Below, piece after piece: positions 57,566-64,000 of a DNA stretch of 64,000 bases; position 1 is the first letter of the stretch, and each line of letters starts with the position of its first letter. The translations under genes and the position numbers were made by a program. The DNA comes from Allostella sp. ATCC 35155. Its GTDB lineage: Bacteria; Pseudomonadota; Alphaproteobacteria; ATCC43930; Allostellaceae. The notes beneath the pieces are model-generated. The model saw only the letters and a program-made list of their open reading frames with translations. It made no database searches and was not told where the DNA came from. Location of the stretch: positions 487,001 to 551,000 of the forward strand of contig AP019701.1 in NCBI GenBank assembly GCA_006738865.1. The letters run 5' to 3'.

Positions 57566-58348
57566 TCAGCCGCCGCTCGCCAGCTCCTCGATCGCAAGGC
57601 GGTCGGTGAGCGCGACCATGCCGCCCGGCAGCAGGGTGATCACGCGCCGGGTCTTGAGCTGGGTGAAGGTGCGGCTGACCGTTTCGGTGGTCAGCCCGAG
57701 ATAGTCCGCGATGTCGGTCCGGCTCATGGGCAGCGCCAGGGGATCGGCGGACTGGCCGCGGCGCTCGGCGCGCGCGGCCAGATTGATCAGGAAGCTCGCG
57801 ATCTTCTCCCGCGCGGTCTTGCGGCCGAGCAGGATCATCTGGTCCTGGGCCGCCGCCAGCTCGTTGGAGGCGTTGCCGAGCAGGCGCTTCTCCAGCTTGG
57901 GCAGGTCGTCGAGCAGCCGCTCCAGCCGGCGGCGCGGAAAGCGGCACAGCGTGACCTCGCCCACCGCCTCGGCGCTGTAGGCATAGCGATCCTCCAGCGC
58001 CAGTCCGAGGAAGTCCCCCGCGAAGAGGAAGCCGGTGATCTGCCGCCGGCCGTCGGCCAGCAGCTTGTAGAGTTTCACGCAGCCGCCGGTGACGTTGTAG
58101 AGGTGATCGGCCGGATCGCCCTCGTGCAGCACCGTCCGGTGCGCCGGCAGCGTCACCGTCGAGACGATCTCGGCCAGCCGCTTGAGCTCCGGGGCGTCGA
58201 GCACGTTGCAGACGCTGAGCTGGCGGACATCGCAGGCGCTGCAGGGGTGGATGTCGGCGATCGTCGCATCGGCGGGCTTCCGCCGCTCGCCATCGGCGGG
58301 CATCCGCCGCTCGCCATCGACGGGGCGTCCGCTGCCGCTCGCGCTCAT
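57566..58348 (-). CDS. fnrL: Crp/Fnr-family oxygen-responsive regulator (FnrL type)
   Basis: 260 aa. Three N-terminal cysteines (Cys36, Cys39, Cys47, C-X2-C-X7-C) plus Cys135 in VTLCRFPRRRLE are the [4Fe-4S] ligands of FnrL/FnrN proteins. The cNMP-like domain spans about 55-165, and the HTH (MSRTDIADYLGLTTETVSRTFTQLKTRRVI) has the FNR recognition pattern E222-x2-S225-R226. It should activate anaerobic or microaerobic genes. The ATG at 58348 leaves an FNR box about 64-77 bp upstream, consistent with autoregulation. The N-terminal tail contains an 8-residue tandem repeat. Confidence 0.93.
   Translation of the reverse strand: MSASGSGRPVDGERRMPADGERRKPADATIADIHPCSACDVRQLSVCNVLDAPELKRLAEIVSTVTLPAHRTVLHEGDPADHLYNVTGGCVKLYKLLADGRRQITGFLFAGDFLGLALEDRYAYSAEAVGEVTLCRFPRRRLERLLDDLPKLEKRLLGNASNELAAAQDQMILLGRKTAREKIASFLINLAARAERRGQSADPLALPMSRTDIADYLGLTTETVSRTFTQLKTRRVITLLPGGMVALTDRLAIEELASGG
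58268..58325. repeat. 24-bp tandem repeat in the fnrL 5' region
   Basis: Two copies (58268-58291 and 58292-58315) differ at one base, followed by a partial third copy to 58325. In frame they encode DGERRMPA and DGERRKPA in the disordered tail before the cluster cysteines. Copy number could vary between strains. Confidence 0.85.
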
Positions 58349-58411
58349 GTTCCCGATCCGGTCATGTCGCCCCATTCTGCCGCAATCCCGCGATCGCGGA
58401 CAGGAGAGGAT

Positions 58412-58425
58412 TTGACCCACGTCAA
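58412..58425. promoter_or_regulatory. FNR/FixK box
   Basis: TTGAC-CCAC-GTCAA, a perfect palindrome of the FNR/FixK class. It lies between fnrL (start 58348, minus) and the divergent GNAT gene (start 58494, plus). Centred at -41.5 it would place the fnrL transcript start near 58377. Confidence 0.8.
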
Positions 58426-58493
58426 TGCCGGCTGCAAGTGCGCGGCACCAAGCTGCGACGCGGAACCACGGGGGCGGCGCGGGGAGGGATCGG

Positions 58494-58961
58494 TTGCAGG
58501 ACAGCTATCGCGTCGTTCCGCTGACCCGGGCGCATGTGCTTCCGGCCTATCCGCTGGTCCATGCCTACCGTCCCGAGCTGTCGCTGGCGGCGTGGCGCGT
58601 GGAATCGAACCGGCACGTCGCCGGCTCCGCCCGGTCCCGCCGCGGCGCGTTCGTCGCCGAGTCGGACCAGGGCTACCTGACCGGCGTCGCGCTCCATCGC
58701 GTGGGCAGCGATTCGCTCGAGGTCGAGTGCTTCGCGGTGCTGGCGCTGATCGACGCGTTCGGTATCGCCGGCGCCCTGCTCGCCAGGCTGGAGGAGGTGG
58801 CGCGCGCCGCCGGGTGCGGCGCCGTCCGGGTGCTGCTGCCCTGCCGACTGCGCGAGCAGGCCGAGCGGCCGCGGAGTCAGGAGTCCCGGTCCGCAGCGGC
58901 CGCCTTCACCTTCGCCGGCTATGGTGCCACCGGCACGATCCTGCGCAAGACGCTCGACTGA
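58494..58961 (+). CDS. GNAT-like N-acetyltransferase
   Basis: 155 aa from a TTG at 58494 that follows GGGGAGGG by about six bases; no ATG or GTG gives a sensible start. YRVVPLTRAHVLPAYPLVHAYRPELSLAAWRVE and VECFAVLALIDAFGIAGALLARLEEVARAAGCGAVRVLLP resemble GNAT beta4-alpha3, but the acetyl-CoA loop R/QxxGxG/A is degenerate (DAFGIAG). An assignment as GNAT is therefore tentative. It diverges from fnrL over the FNR box, so oxygen control is possible. ggt follows 80 bp later with a small hairpin between. Confidence 0.7.
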   Translation: MQDSYRVVPLTRAHVLPAYPLVHAYRPELSLAAWRVESNRHVAGSARSRRGAFVAESDQGYLTGVALHRVGSDSLEVECFAVLALIDAFGIAGALLARLEEVARAAGCGAVRVLLPCRLREQAERPRSQESRSAAAAFTFAGYGATGTILRKTLD

Positions 58962-58972
58962 CCGGAGATCGG

Positions 58973-58988
58973 CCGGCCTTGCGGCCGG
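58973..58988 (+). terminator. Small hairpin between the GNAT gene and ggt
   Basis: CCGGCC-TTGC-GGCCGG, a 6-bp GC stem 11 bp after the GNAT stop, with no U-tract. Possibly a weak attenuator or transcript-stabilising element. Confidence 0.35.
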
Positions 58989-59041
58989 ATCGGGCCCGGA
59001 CCATTCTCGCCGGCGATCAGCCCCGAGGGGAGAGCATTTCC

Positions 59042-60757
59042 GTGACCCTGCTGCCGCGCGTCCTGGCCCCGCTGCTGGCCCTTGCCGTCGCGGGACCGGC
59101 CATGGCCGATCCCGCCCGCCTCGCGCCGGAACGGATGGCAGTCTATGCCCGCCGCCAGATGGTGGCGGCGGCGCACCCCGCGGCCGCGACGGCGGGGCTC
59201 GAGATCCTGCGCGCGGGCGGAAGCGCCCTCGATGCGGCCATTGCCGTGCAGATGGTGCTGGGGCTGGTCGAGCCGCAATCCTCGGGCATCGGCGGCGGCG
59301 CCTTCCTCATCCACTGGTCGGCTGCCGAGCGGCGGCTCGTCACCTGGGACGGGCGGGAGACGGCGCCGGCCGCGACGAAGCCCGACCAGTTCCTCGGTCC
59401 CGACGGACGGCCGTTGCGCTTCATGGAGGCGGTCGTGGGCGGCCTGTCGGTCGGCGTGCCGGGCGCGGTGCGGATGCTGGAGGCGGCGCACCGAAGCGAC
59501 GGGCGCCTGCCATGGGCCCAGCTGCTGCAGCCGGCCATCCGGCTGGCCGAAGAGGGCTTCCCGATGTCGCCCCGGCTCGTCGCCAGCCTGCAGGGAGACC
59601 GGGCGCTGGCCGCCGATCCGGCGGCGGGCGCGCTCTATTATCAGGCCGACGGGCAGCCGAAGCCGGTCGGGACCGTCCTGGTCAACCCGGCCTATGCCGA
59701 GACGCTGCGGGCGATCGCCGAGACCGGCGCCGATGCCCTCCACACCGGGCCGATCGCGGCCGACATCGTCGCCGCGGTGACCGGCGCGGCGCGTCCGGGC
59801 GCGATGACGGAGGCCGACCTCGCCGCCTATCGCCCGGCCGAGCGCCCGCCGGTCTGCGCCGCCTACCGCGTCTGGCGGGTCTGCGGCATGGGGCCGCCGG
59901 GGTCGGGCGGCCTCGCCATCGCCCAGGTGCTGGGCATGGTCGAGCGGCATGACCTCGCCGCTGCCGGGCCGTCGTCGCCCGATGCATGGCATTGGCTCCT
60001 GGAGGCGAGCCGTCTCGCCTTCGCCGACCGTGATCGCTACGTCGCCGATCCCGATTTCGAGCCCCCTCCGGCCGGCCTCCTCGACCGTTCGTACCTCGCG
60101 GGGCGGGCTGCCCTGATGCGGCCGGACACGACGCTGGGCCGCGCGCCGGCCGGCACGCCGCCCGGCCGCCGGGCCGAGCGCGCGCCCGACGCCAGCCTGG
60201 AGATTCCGGCGACCTCCCACCTCGTCGTCGTCGACCGCGACGGCAACGCGGTCTCCATGACGACGACGATCGAGGGGCCGTTCGGGTCCAAGCGGATGGT
60301 CCGGGGCTTCCTGCTCAACAACGAACTCACCGACTTCTCCTTCGTGCCGGAAGTCGACGGCCGACCCGTCGCCAACCGCGCCGGGCCGGGCAAGCGGCCG
60401 CGCAGCTCGATGTCGCCGACCATGGTCTTCGACCGCGACGGCCGGCTGGTGCTCGCCGTCGGCTCCCCGGGCGGATCGCGCATTCCGGGCTACACGCTGA
60501 AGGCGCTGATCGCCATGCTCGACTGGGATCTCGACCCGCAGCGCGCCGTCTCGCTGCCGAACCTGCTGAACCGCAACGGCCCGACCGAACTGGAGGCGCT
60601 GCCCGGCACGGAGGCGCTGGCCGAGGGATTGCGGCGGCGCGGCCACGAGGTGCGGCCCCTGACCGCCCCCAGCGGCCTGCATGCGATCCGCGTCCTGTCG
60701 GACGGCCTCGTCGGCGGGGCCGACCCGCGGCGCGAGGGGGTGGCGGTCGGCGACTAG
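59042..60757 (+). CDS. ggt: Gamma-glutamyltransferase
   Basis: 571 aa periplasmic Ntn-hydrolase that transfers or hydrolyses the gamma-glutamyl group of glutathione and related amides. The GTG at 59042, preceded by GAGGGGAG, gives a signal peptide (about 1-22, ending AMAD). The large subunit includes PQSSGIGGGAFLIHW with the substrate-binding DGRETAP. Autocleavage is expected before Thr391 in PATSHLVVVDRDGNAVSMTTTIEGPFGS, and SSMSPTMVF and GSPGGSRIPGYTLKAL line the site. It ends with a 4-bp overlap with the convergent TPR gene. Confidence 0.95.
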   Translation: MTLLPRVLAPLLALAVAGPAMADPARLAPERMAVYARRQMVAAAHPAAATAGLEILRAGGSALDAAIAVQMVLGLVEPQSSGIGGGAFLIHWSAAERRLVTWDGRETAPAATKPDQFLGPDGRPLRFMEAVVGGLSVGVPGAVRMLEAAHRSDGRLPWAQLLQPAIRLAEEGFPMSPRLVASLQGDRALAADPAAGALYYQADGQPKPVGTVLVNPAYAETLRAIAETGADALHTGPIAADIVAAVTGAARPGAMTEADLAAYRPAERPPVCAAYRVWRVCGMGPPGSGGLAIAQVLGMVERHDLAAAGPSSPDAWHWLLEASRLAFADRDRYVADPDFEPPPAGLLDRSYLAGRAALMRPDTTLGRAPAGTPPGRRAERAPDASLEIPATSHLVVVDRDGNAVSMTTTIEGPFGSKRMVRGFLLNNELTDFSFVPEVDGRPVANRAGPGKRPRSSMSPTMVFDRDGRLVLAVGSPGGSRIPGYTLKALIAMLDWDLDPQRAVSLPNLLNRNGPTELEALPGTEALAEGLRRRGHEVRPLTAPSGLHAIRVLSDGLVGGADPRREGVAVGD

Positions 60758-62235
60758 GCCGGCCGGTCGGCGACCGCCCGCGCCATCTCCCGCAGGACGT
60801 CGTCCCACTGTTCCTCGTCCGACTGCCGGACGAGCCTCAGTCCCGGCAGCCAGGGGCTTTCCGCGACATCGGGCGGGTAGCGCCAGTCCGGCTGGAAGCG
60901 GCGAACGGCGACGACGGCCGGCGTGCCGACCGCCAGCGCCGTCGCCACCGTGGCGTTGACCACCGTCGCGACCACGTCCATCGCCGCCACCTGGGCGGCA
61001 AAGGTGTCGAGGTCGCCCAGCGCATCGACCGCGGCGTCGCGATGGGGAGCGGCTCCGAACCAGTGCTGCACCATGTCGCGCTCGCGCCGGGTGTCGCCGT
61101 ACTGGAGATCGACGACGAAGAGGTCGCGATCGCGCAGGAGGCCGTCCCAGCGGGTCAGCGGCACCTCCAGCACCTGACCGTCGGGCTTGCGGCTGCGCCA
61201 GGAGATCCCGACGATGCGCCGGCCCCGCGCCAGTTCGCGGTAGCGCGCCTGCATCTGCTGCACCAGGCCGGCGTCGGGCTTCAGCCGGACCTCCGGCAGA
61301 CGCGCCGTGCCCTCCGTCCACCAGGCGATCGCCGCCAGCCGCGACAGCGGCGTCTGGGCGACGATGTCGGCCGCCTTCAGGCGCGGGTCCGGGTCGCGCA
61401 TGGCGGGAACGACCTCGAGGTCGGGGAAGCTTCGGCGGAAGAGCGTGGCGAGGCGGGGAACGCACTCCAGCACGAGGCGATGCCCCGCGCGCAGCAGTCC
61501 GGGCAGGAACGCCGCCGCCCAGATCTGGTCGCCGACGCCCTGGTCGCCCCAGACGACGATGCGGCCGTCGACCGGCCTGCCGTCCCACCAGGGCTGCGGC
61601 AGCGCCCGCGGCGGCGTGTGCGGCTGCCGCCAGTACCATTCGTTCTCCGTCCAGCCCTCCTCGAACCGCCCGAGCGCGAGCAGCGCGAGGGCGCGGTTGA
61701 CATGGGCCTCGGCAAGGTCGGGCGCTTGCCGGAGGGCCTCTTCGGCCGCCGCCAGCGCGCCCGCATTGTCGCCCTGGAGGCGGCGCGCCGTGCCGAGATT
61801 GACCCAGCCCGACACCAGCTTCGGATCGCGCCGCGTCGCCCGCTCGGCGGCGGCCACGGCCTCGGCGCAGCGGTCGGAACGGACCAGGGCCACCGCCAGC
61901 GTCGCCTGCAGGGCGGCATCGTCGGGCGCCGCGGCGGCGGCGGGCGACAGCACCGCCAGCGCCTGGTCGACGGCATTCAGCCGCAGCAGCGACGCGCCCA
62001 GAAGATGCGCCGTGGGCCCGTGGCCGGGGCGCAGGCGCAGCGCCGTCGCATAGGCGTTCGCGGCCCCCGCATGGTCGCCGAGCGCGGCACGGACCGAGCC
62101 CAGCAGGGCATGGCCGTCGGGATTGCCCGGCTCGGCCGCGACCAGCGGCTCGAGTTCGGCCCGTGCCGCGGCGAAGTCCTGCCGGCCGAGTGCCGCGCGC
62201 GCCCGTTGCCGCCGCTCCGTCGCCGTCTGGTCCAT
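60754..62235 (-). CDS. TPR protein with glycosyltransferase-like C-terminal domain (paralogue)
   Basis: 493 aa. Residues about 5-190 are Ala-rich TPRs (AAARAELEPLVAAEPGNPDGHALLGSVRAALGD, RDPKLVSGWVNLGTARRLQGD). The C-terminal GT-B-like part has RIVVWGDQGVGDQIWAAAFLPGL, VGISWRSRK, DVVATVVNATVATALAVGTPAVV and ends near ESPWLPGLRLVRQ. It shares domain order with the protein at 56142 but little close identity. In place of the usual D[11 protein letters not shown] it reads NATVATALAVG, so the glycosyltransferase site looks altered. No other gene of its pathway is adjacent. Confidence 0.85.
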   Translation of the reverse strand: MDQTATERRQRARAALGRQDFAAARAELEPLVAAEPGNPDGHALLGSVRAALGDHAGAANAYATALRLRPGHGPTAHLLGASLLRLNAVDQALAVLSPAAAAAPDDAALQATLAVALVRSDRCAEAVAAAERATRRDPKLVSGWVNLGTARRLQGDNAGALAAAEEALRQAPDLAEAHVNRALALLALGRFEEGWTENEWYWRQPHTPPRALPQPWWDGRPVDGRIVVWGDQGVGDQIWAAAFLPGLLRAGHRLVLECVPRLATLFRRSFPDLEVVPAMRDPDPRLKAADIVAQTPLSRLAAIAWWTEGTARLPEVRLKPDAGLVQQMQARYRELARGRRIVGISWRSRKPDGQVLEVPLTRWDGLLRDRDLFVVDLQYGDTRRERDMVQHWFGAAPHRDAAVDALGDLDTFAAQVAAMDVVATVVNATVATALAVGTPAVVAVRRFQPDWRYPPDVAESPWLPGLRLVRQSDEEQWDDVLREMARAVADRPA

Positions 62236-62420
62236 CCCGTGCCTCCCGTTCGCGCCTCTGCCGGCGCGGGCAAATTGGCAAGGCGCAGGCCGCCGCGCAA
62301 GGCGGCCGCGGGTCCGGGTCCATTGCGGAGATTGCCGCTGCCGACGCGGCGGTCCAGGATGAACAGACCTCCTGACGCATTCGCCCCCCGCGTCCCCCTC
62401 GAACCCGGCAGTGCACGAAC

Positions 62421-63653
62421 GTGACCGAATCCGCTCGCGACGGGCTGGCCACCAATCCCTGGATCGTCGTCGCGGCGACGACCGCGGTGCAGGCGCTCGC
62501 TTCCGCGACGACGTTGGCCGTGCCGACGATCGCGCCGCGCCTGGCGGAGATGCTCGGCATCTCGCCGGCGCTCATCGGCTACCAGACGACGCTGATCTAT
62601 GCCGGCGCGATGGCGACCTCGGTCGTGGGCGGTGCCGTCGTGCGACGCCTCGGTGCCGGGCGTGCCAGCCAGATCGCCCTCGTGCTGGCGATCCTCGCCG
62701 TTCTCCTGGTGATGGGCGGGTCGCTGTGGACGATCGCGCTGGGCTCGATCGTCATGGGGCTCGGCTACGGCCTGACCAACCCGGCCGCCTCGCACCTCCT
62801 GATGCGCTTCGCGCGCGGGCCGCGGCTCAACCTCATCTTCTCGATCAAGCAGACGGGGGTGCCCTGGGGCGGGATGCTGGCCGGCCTGATGCTGCCGCCG
62901 GTCGCGCTGACGCTCGGATGGCGCTGGGCGGTCGGCCTCGTCGCGGTGCTCTCCCTCGGCCTCCTGCTGGCGCTGGCCCTCGGCCGGCGGCGGTGGGACG
63001 ACGATCGCGATCCCACCCATCGCCTGCGGCAGAGCCCGTTCGCCGCGGTCGCGCTGGTCTGGCGGACGCGGCCCCTGCGCTACCTCTCCTTCGCCTCGAT
63101 GGCGCTGTCGCTGACCCAGATGTGCGTCCTGGCCTTCATGACGACGCTGCTGGTGACGGAGGCCGGGTTCGGGCTGGTCGAGGCCGGCTTCGTCGTCGCC
63201 ATCCTGCAGGTCGCGGGCGTCCTCGGCCGCGTCGGCTGGGGGCTCGTCGCCGACCGTATCGGCGACGGTTTCCTCGCGCTGCTCGCCGTCACGGGCCTTG
63301 CCATCCTCGCCTGCCTGCTCGCGTCCACGCTGTCGGCCGACTGGCCGGTCTGGGCCGTCTACGGGCTGGGCGCCCTCTTCGGCAGCACGGCCGTCGGCTG
63401 GAACGGCGTCTTCATGGCCGAGGTCGCCCGCCAGGCGCCGCCCGACCGCATCGGGGTGGCGACCGGCGGCTGCATGATGATGACCTTCTCCAGCATCATC
63501 TTCGGTCCGGCCGCGTTCGGCGCGGCCAGCGTCGCCATCGGCAGCTTCGCCCGGACCTACCTCGCGGTGGCGGTGATCGCCGGCTTCGGCGCCGTCAGCC
63601 TCGTCGCCGCGCGGCGGGTCGCCCGGGGGCGGGAAAGGACCGCCGAGCGATGA
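62421..63653 (+). CDS. MFS transporter, CynX/NimT-like
   Basis: 410 aa from a GTG, about twelve membrane helices. NPWIVVAATTAVQALASATTLAVPTIAPRLAEMLGISPALIGYQTTLIYAGAM opens the first bundle. NPAASHLLMRFARGPRLNLIFSIKQTGVPWGGMLAGL covers helices 4-5, and RVGWGLVADRIGDGF is the motif A-like loop of the second half. It is related to the truncated MFS gene at the left edge of the window. The substrate is unknown; related families carry small organic anions. It diverges from the TPR gene. Confidence 0.9.
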   Translation: MTESARDGLATNPWIVVAATTAVQALASATTLAVPTIAPRLAEMLGISPALIGYQTTLIYAGAMATSVVGGAVVRRLGAGRASQIALVLAILAVLLVMGGSLWTIALGSIVMGLGYGLTNPAASHLLMRFARGPRLNLIFSIKQTGVPWGGMLAGLMLPPVALTLGWRWAVGLVAVLSLGLLLALALGRRRWDDDRDPTHRLRQSPFAAVALVWRTRPLRYLSFASMALSLTQMCVLAFMTTLLVTEAGFGLVEAGFVVAILQVAGVLGRVGWGLVADRIGDGFLALLAVTGLAILACLLASTLSADWPVWAVYGLGALFGSTAVGWNGVFMAEVARQAPPDRIGVATGGCMMMTFSSIIFGPAAFGAASVAIGSFARTYLAVAVIAGFGAVSLVAARRVARGRERTAER

Positions 63654-63671
63654 TCAATTTCTCGCCATGAA

Positions 63672-63688
63672 TGCCCAAGTATTGGGCA
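63672..63688. terminator. Hairpin after the MFS gene / before the ATP-grasp gene
   Basis: TGCCCAA-GTA-TTGGGCA, a perfect 7-bp stem with a 3-nt loop, 18 bp after the MFS stop and followed by GTCTTTCTCTT. It may terminate the MFS transcript or regulate the next gene, for which a TTGACG -35-like hexamer lies at 63699-63704. Confidence 0.5.
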
Positions 63689-63746
63689 AGTCTTTCTCTT
63701 GACGCGCAATTTCGCACTCGGTCATCGTGACCGTGGAGGGAGACCG

Positions 63747-64000
63747 ATGGCGGCAGCATTCGACGAGATGGGCAGCGGCGGGGTGGTGCGTGCCCCCTAC
63801 CGGACGATCGCCGAGTGGCTGGCCGCGACGCCGCCCGACGTGTTCACGCACAAGCGCCGCGAGGCGGAGATCCTGTTCCGGCGCATCGGCATCACCTTCG
63901 CCGTCTATGGTGAGGGCGGCGACCCCGAGCGGCTGATCCCCTTCGACATCGTGCCCCGCGCGCTCGGTGCGGCGGAGTGGAACTTCCTCGCCCGCGGGCT
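63747..64000 (+). CDS. Circularly permuted ATP-grasp protein, N-terminal part (runs off window)
   Basis: 84 residues are visible. The order AFDEMGSGGVVRAPYRTIAEWL, then HKRREAEILFRRIGITFAVYGEGGDPERLIPFDIVPRAL and AAEWNFLARGL, is the characteristic N-terminus of type 2 circularly permuted ATP-grasp enzymes (CP_ATPgrasp). These are thought to be peptide or amide ligases and are usually encoded with an alpha-E (DUF403) protein, a transglutaminase-like protein and often the Anbu proteasome-like peptidase. A GGAGGGAGA site lies 6 bp before the ATG. The rest is outside the window. Confidence 0.92.
   Translation, partial: MAAAFDEMGSGGVVRAPYRTIAEWLAATPPDVFTHKRREAEILFRRIGITFAVYGEGGDPERLIPFDIVPRALGAAEWNFLARG

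Noticed and set aside
58349-58420. Upstream GTG/ATG starts for fnrL
   Set aside because: The GTG lies inside the FNR box, and the ATG at 58375 would sit at the predicted transcript start; neither has a ribosome-binding site.

Overview
The window is uniformly GC-rich, densely packed bacterial chromosome with frequent GTG starts and two TTG starts. The evidence points to an alphaproteobacterium, probably in the Rhodospirillales sense. There is an FnrL-type regulator with a TTGAC-N4-GTCAA box, a GTTC-N7-GTTC LexA box, a CXXC-type CnoX and a Trm112/LON-domain/CnoX cluster. I see no transposase, integrase, CRISPR array or rRNA. One tRNA gene, tRNA-Gly(GCC), is present.

Region 1-23.5 kb is dominated by acyl-CoA and organic-acid metabolism. 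A minus-strand operon (6016 down to 1) encodes two family III CoA-transferases, an enoyl-CoA hydratase, an HMG-CoA lyase family protein, an MmgE/PrpD protein and an MFS carrier. It diverges from a DctP-DctQ-DctM TRAP importer followed by a LiuC-like hydratase (6226-9925). Import of an acid, CoA activation, hydration and lyase cleavage form a plausible pathway. An acetoacetyl-CoA synthetase, an acyl-CoA dehydrogenase, another crotonase, a MaoC protein and a 17beta-HSD10-like dehydrogenase lie nearby. An ArsR regulator with an NTF2-like partner diverges from a NIPSNAP/ABM pair, and an EmrA/EmrB-type efflux pair follows.

Region 23.5-34.9 kb is mainly housekeeping: PBP1A, a methyltransferase, an FAD oxidoreductase, a HugZ-like protein, Lrp plus LysE exporter, DUF971, Trm112, LON-domain protein, CnoX, release factor 3, a prolyl-tRNA editing protein, tRNA-Gly with its own promoter and terminator, and a TRIC-family channel.

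Region 34.9-42.2 kb holds the most distinctive unit: DUF763 translationally coupled to a zinc-ribbon/double-methyltransferase protein, behind a promoter overlapped by a near-canonical alphaproteobacterial LexA box. A VOC protein, a 2OG-Fe(II) oxygenase, a second FAD oxidoreductase and an L,D-transpeptidase follow.

Region 42.5-64 kb contains an alpha-2-macroglobulin/PBP1C pair, a Cys-less redoxin fused to a prolyl-hydroxylase-like domain, an HtrA-like protein that has lost its entire catalytic triad, a Rieske oxygenase, a TVP38-type membrane protein, aspartate-semialdehyde dehydrogenase, two TPR/glycosyltransferase-like proteins flanking fnrL-GNAT-ggt, an MFS carrier related to the one at the left edge, and the start of a circularly permuted ATP-grasp gene.
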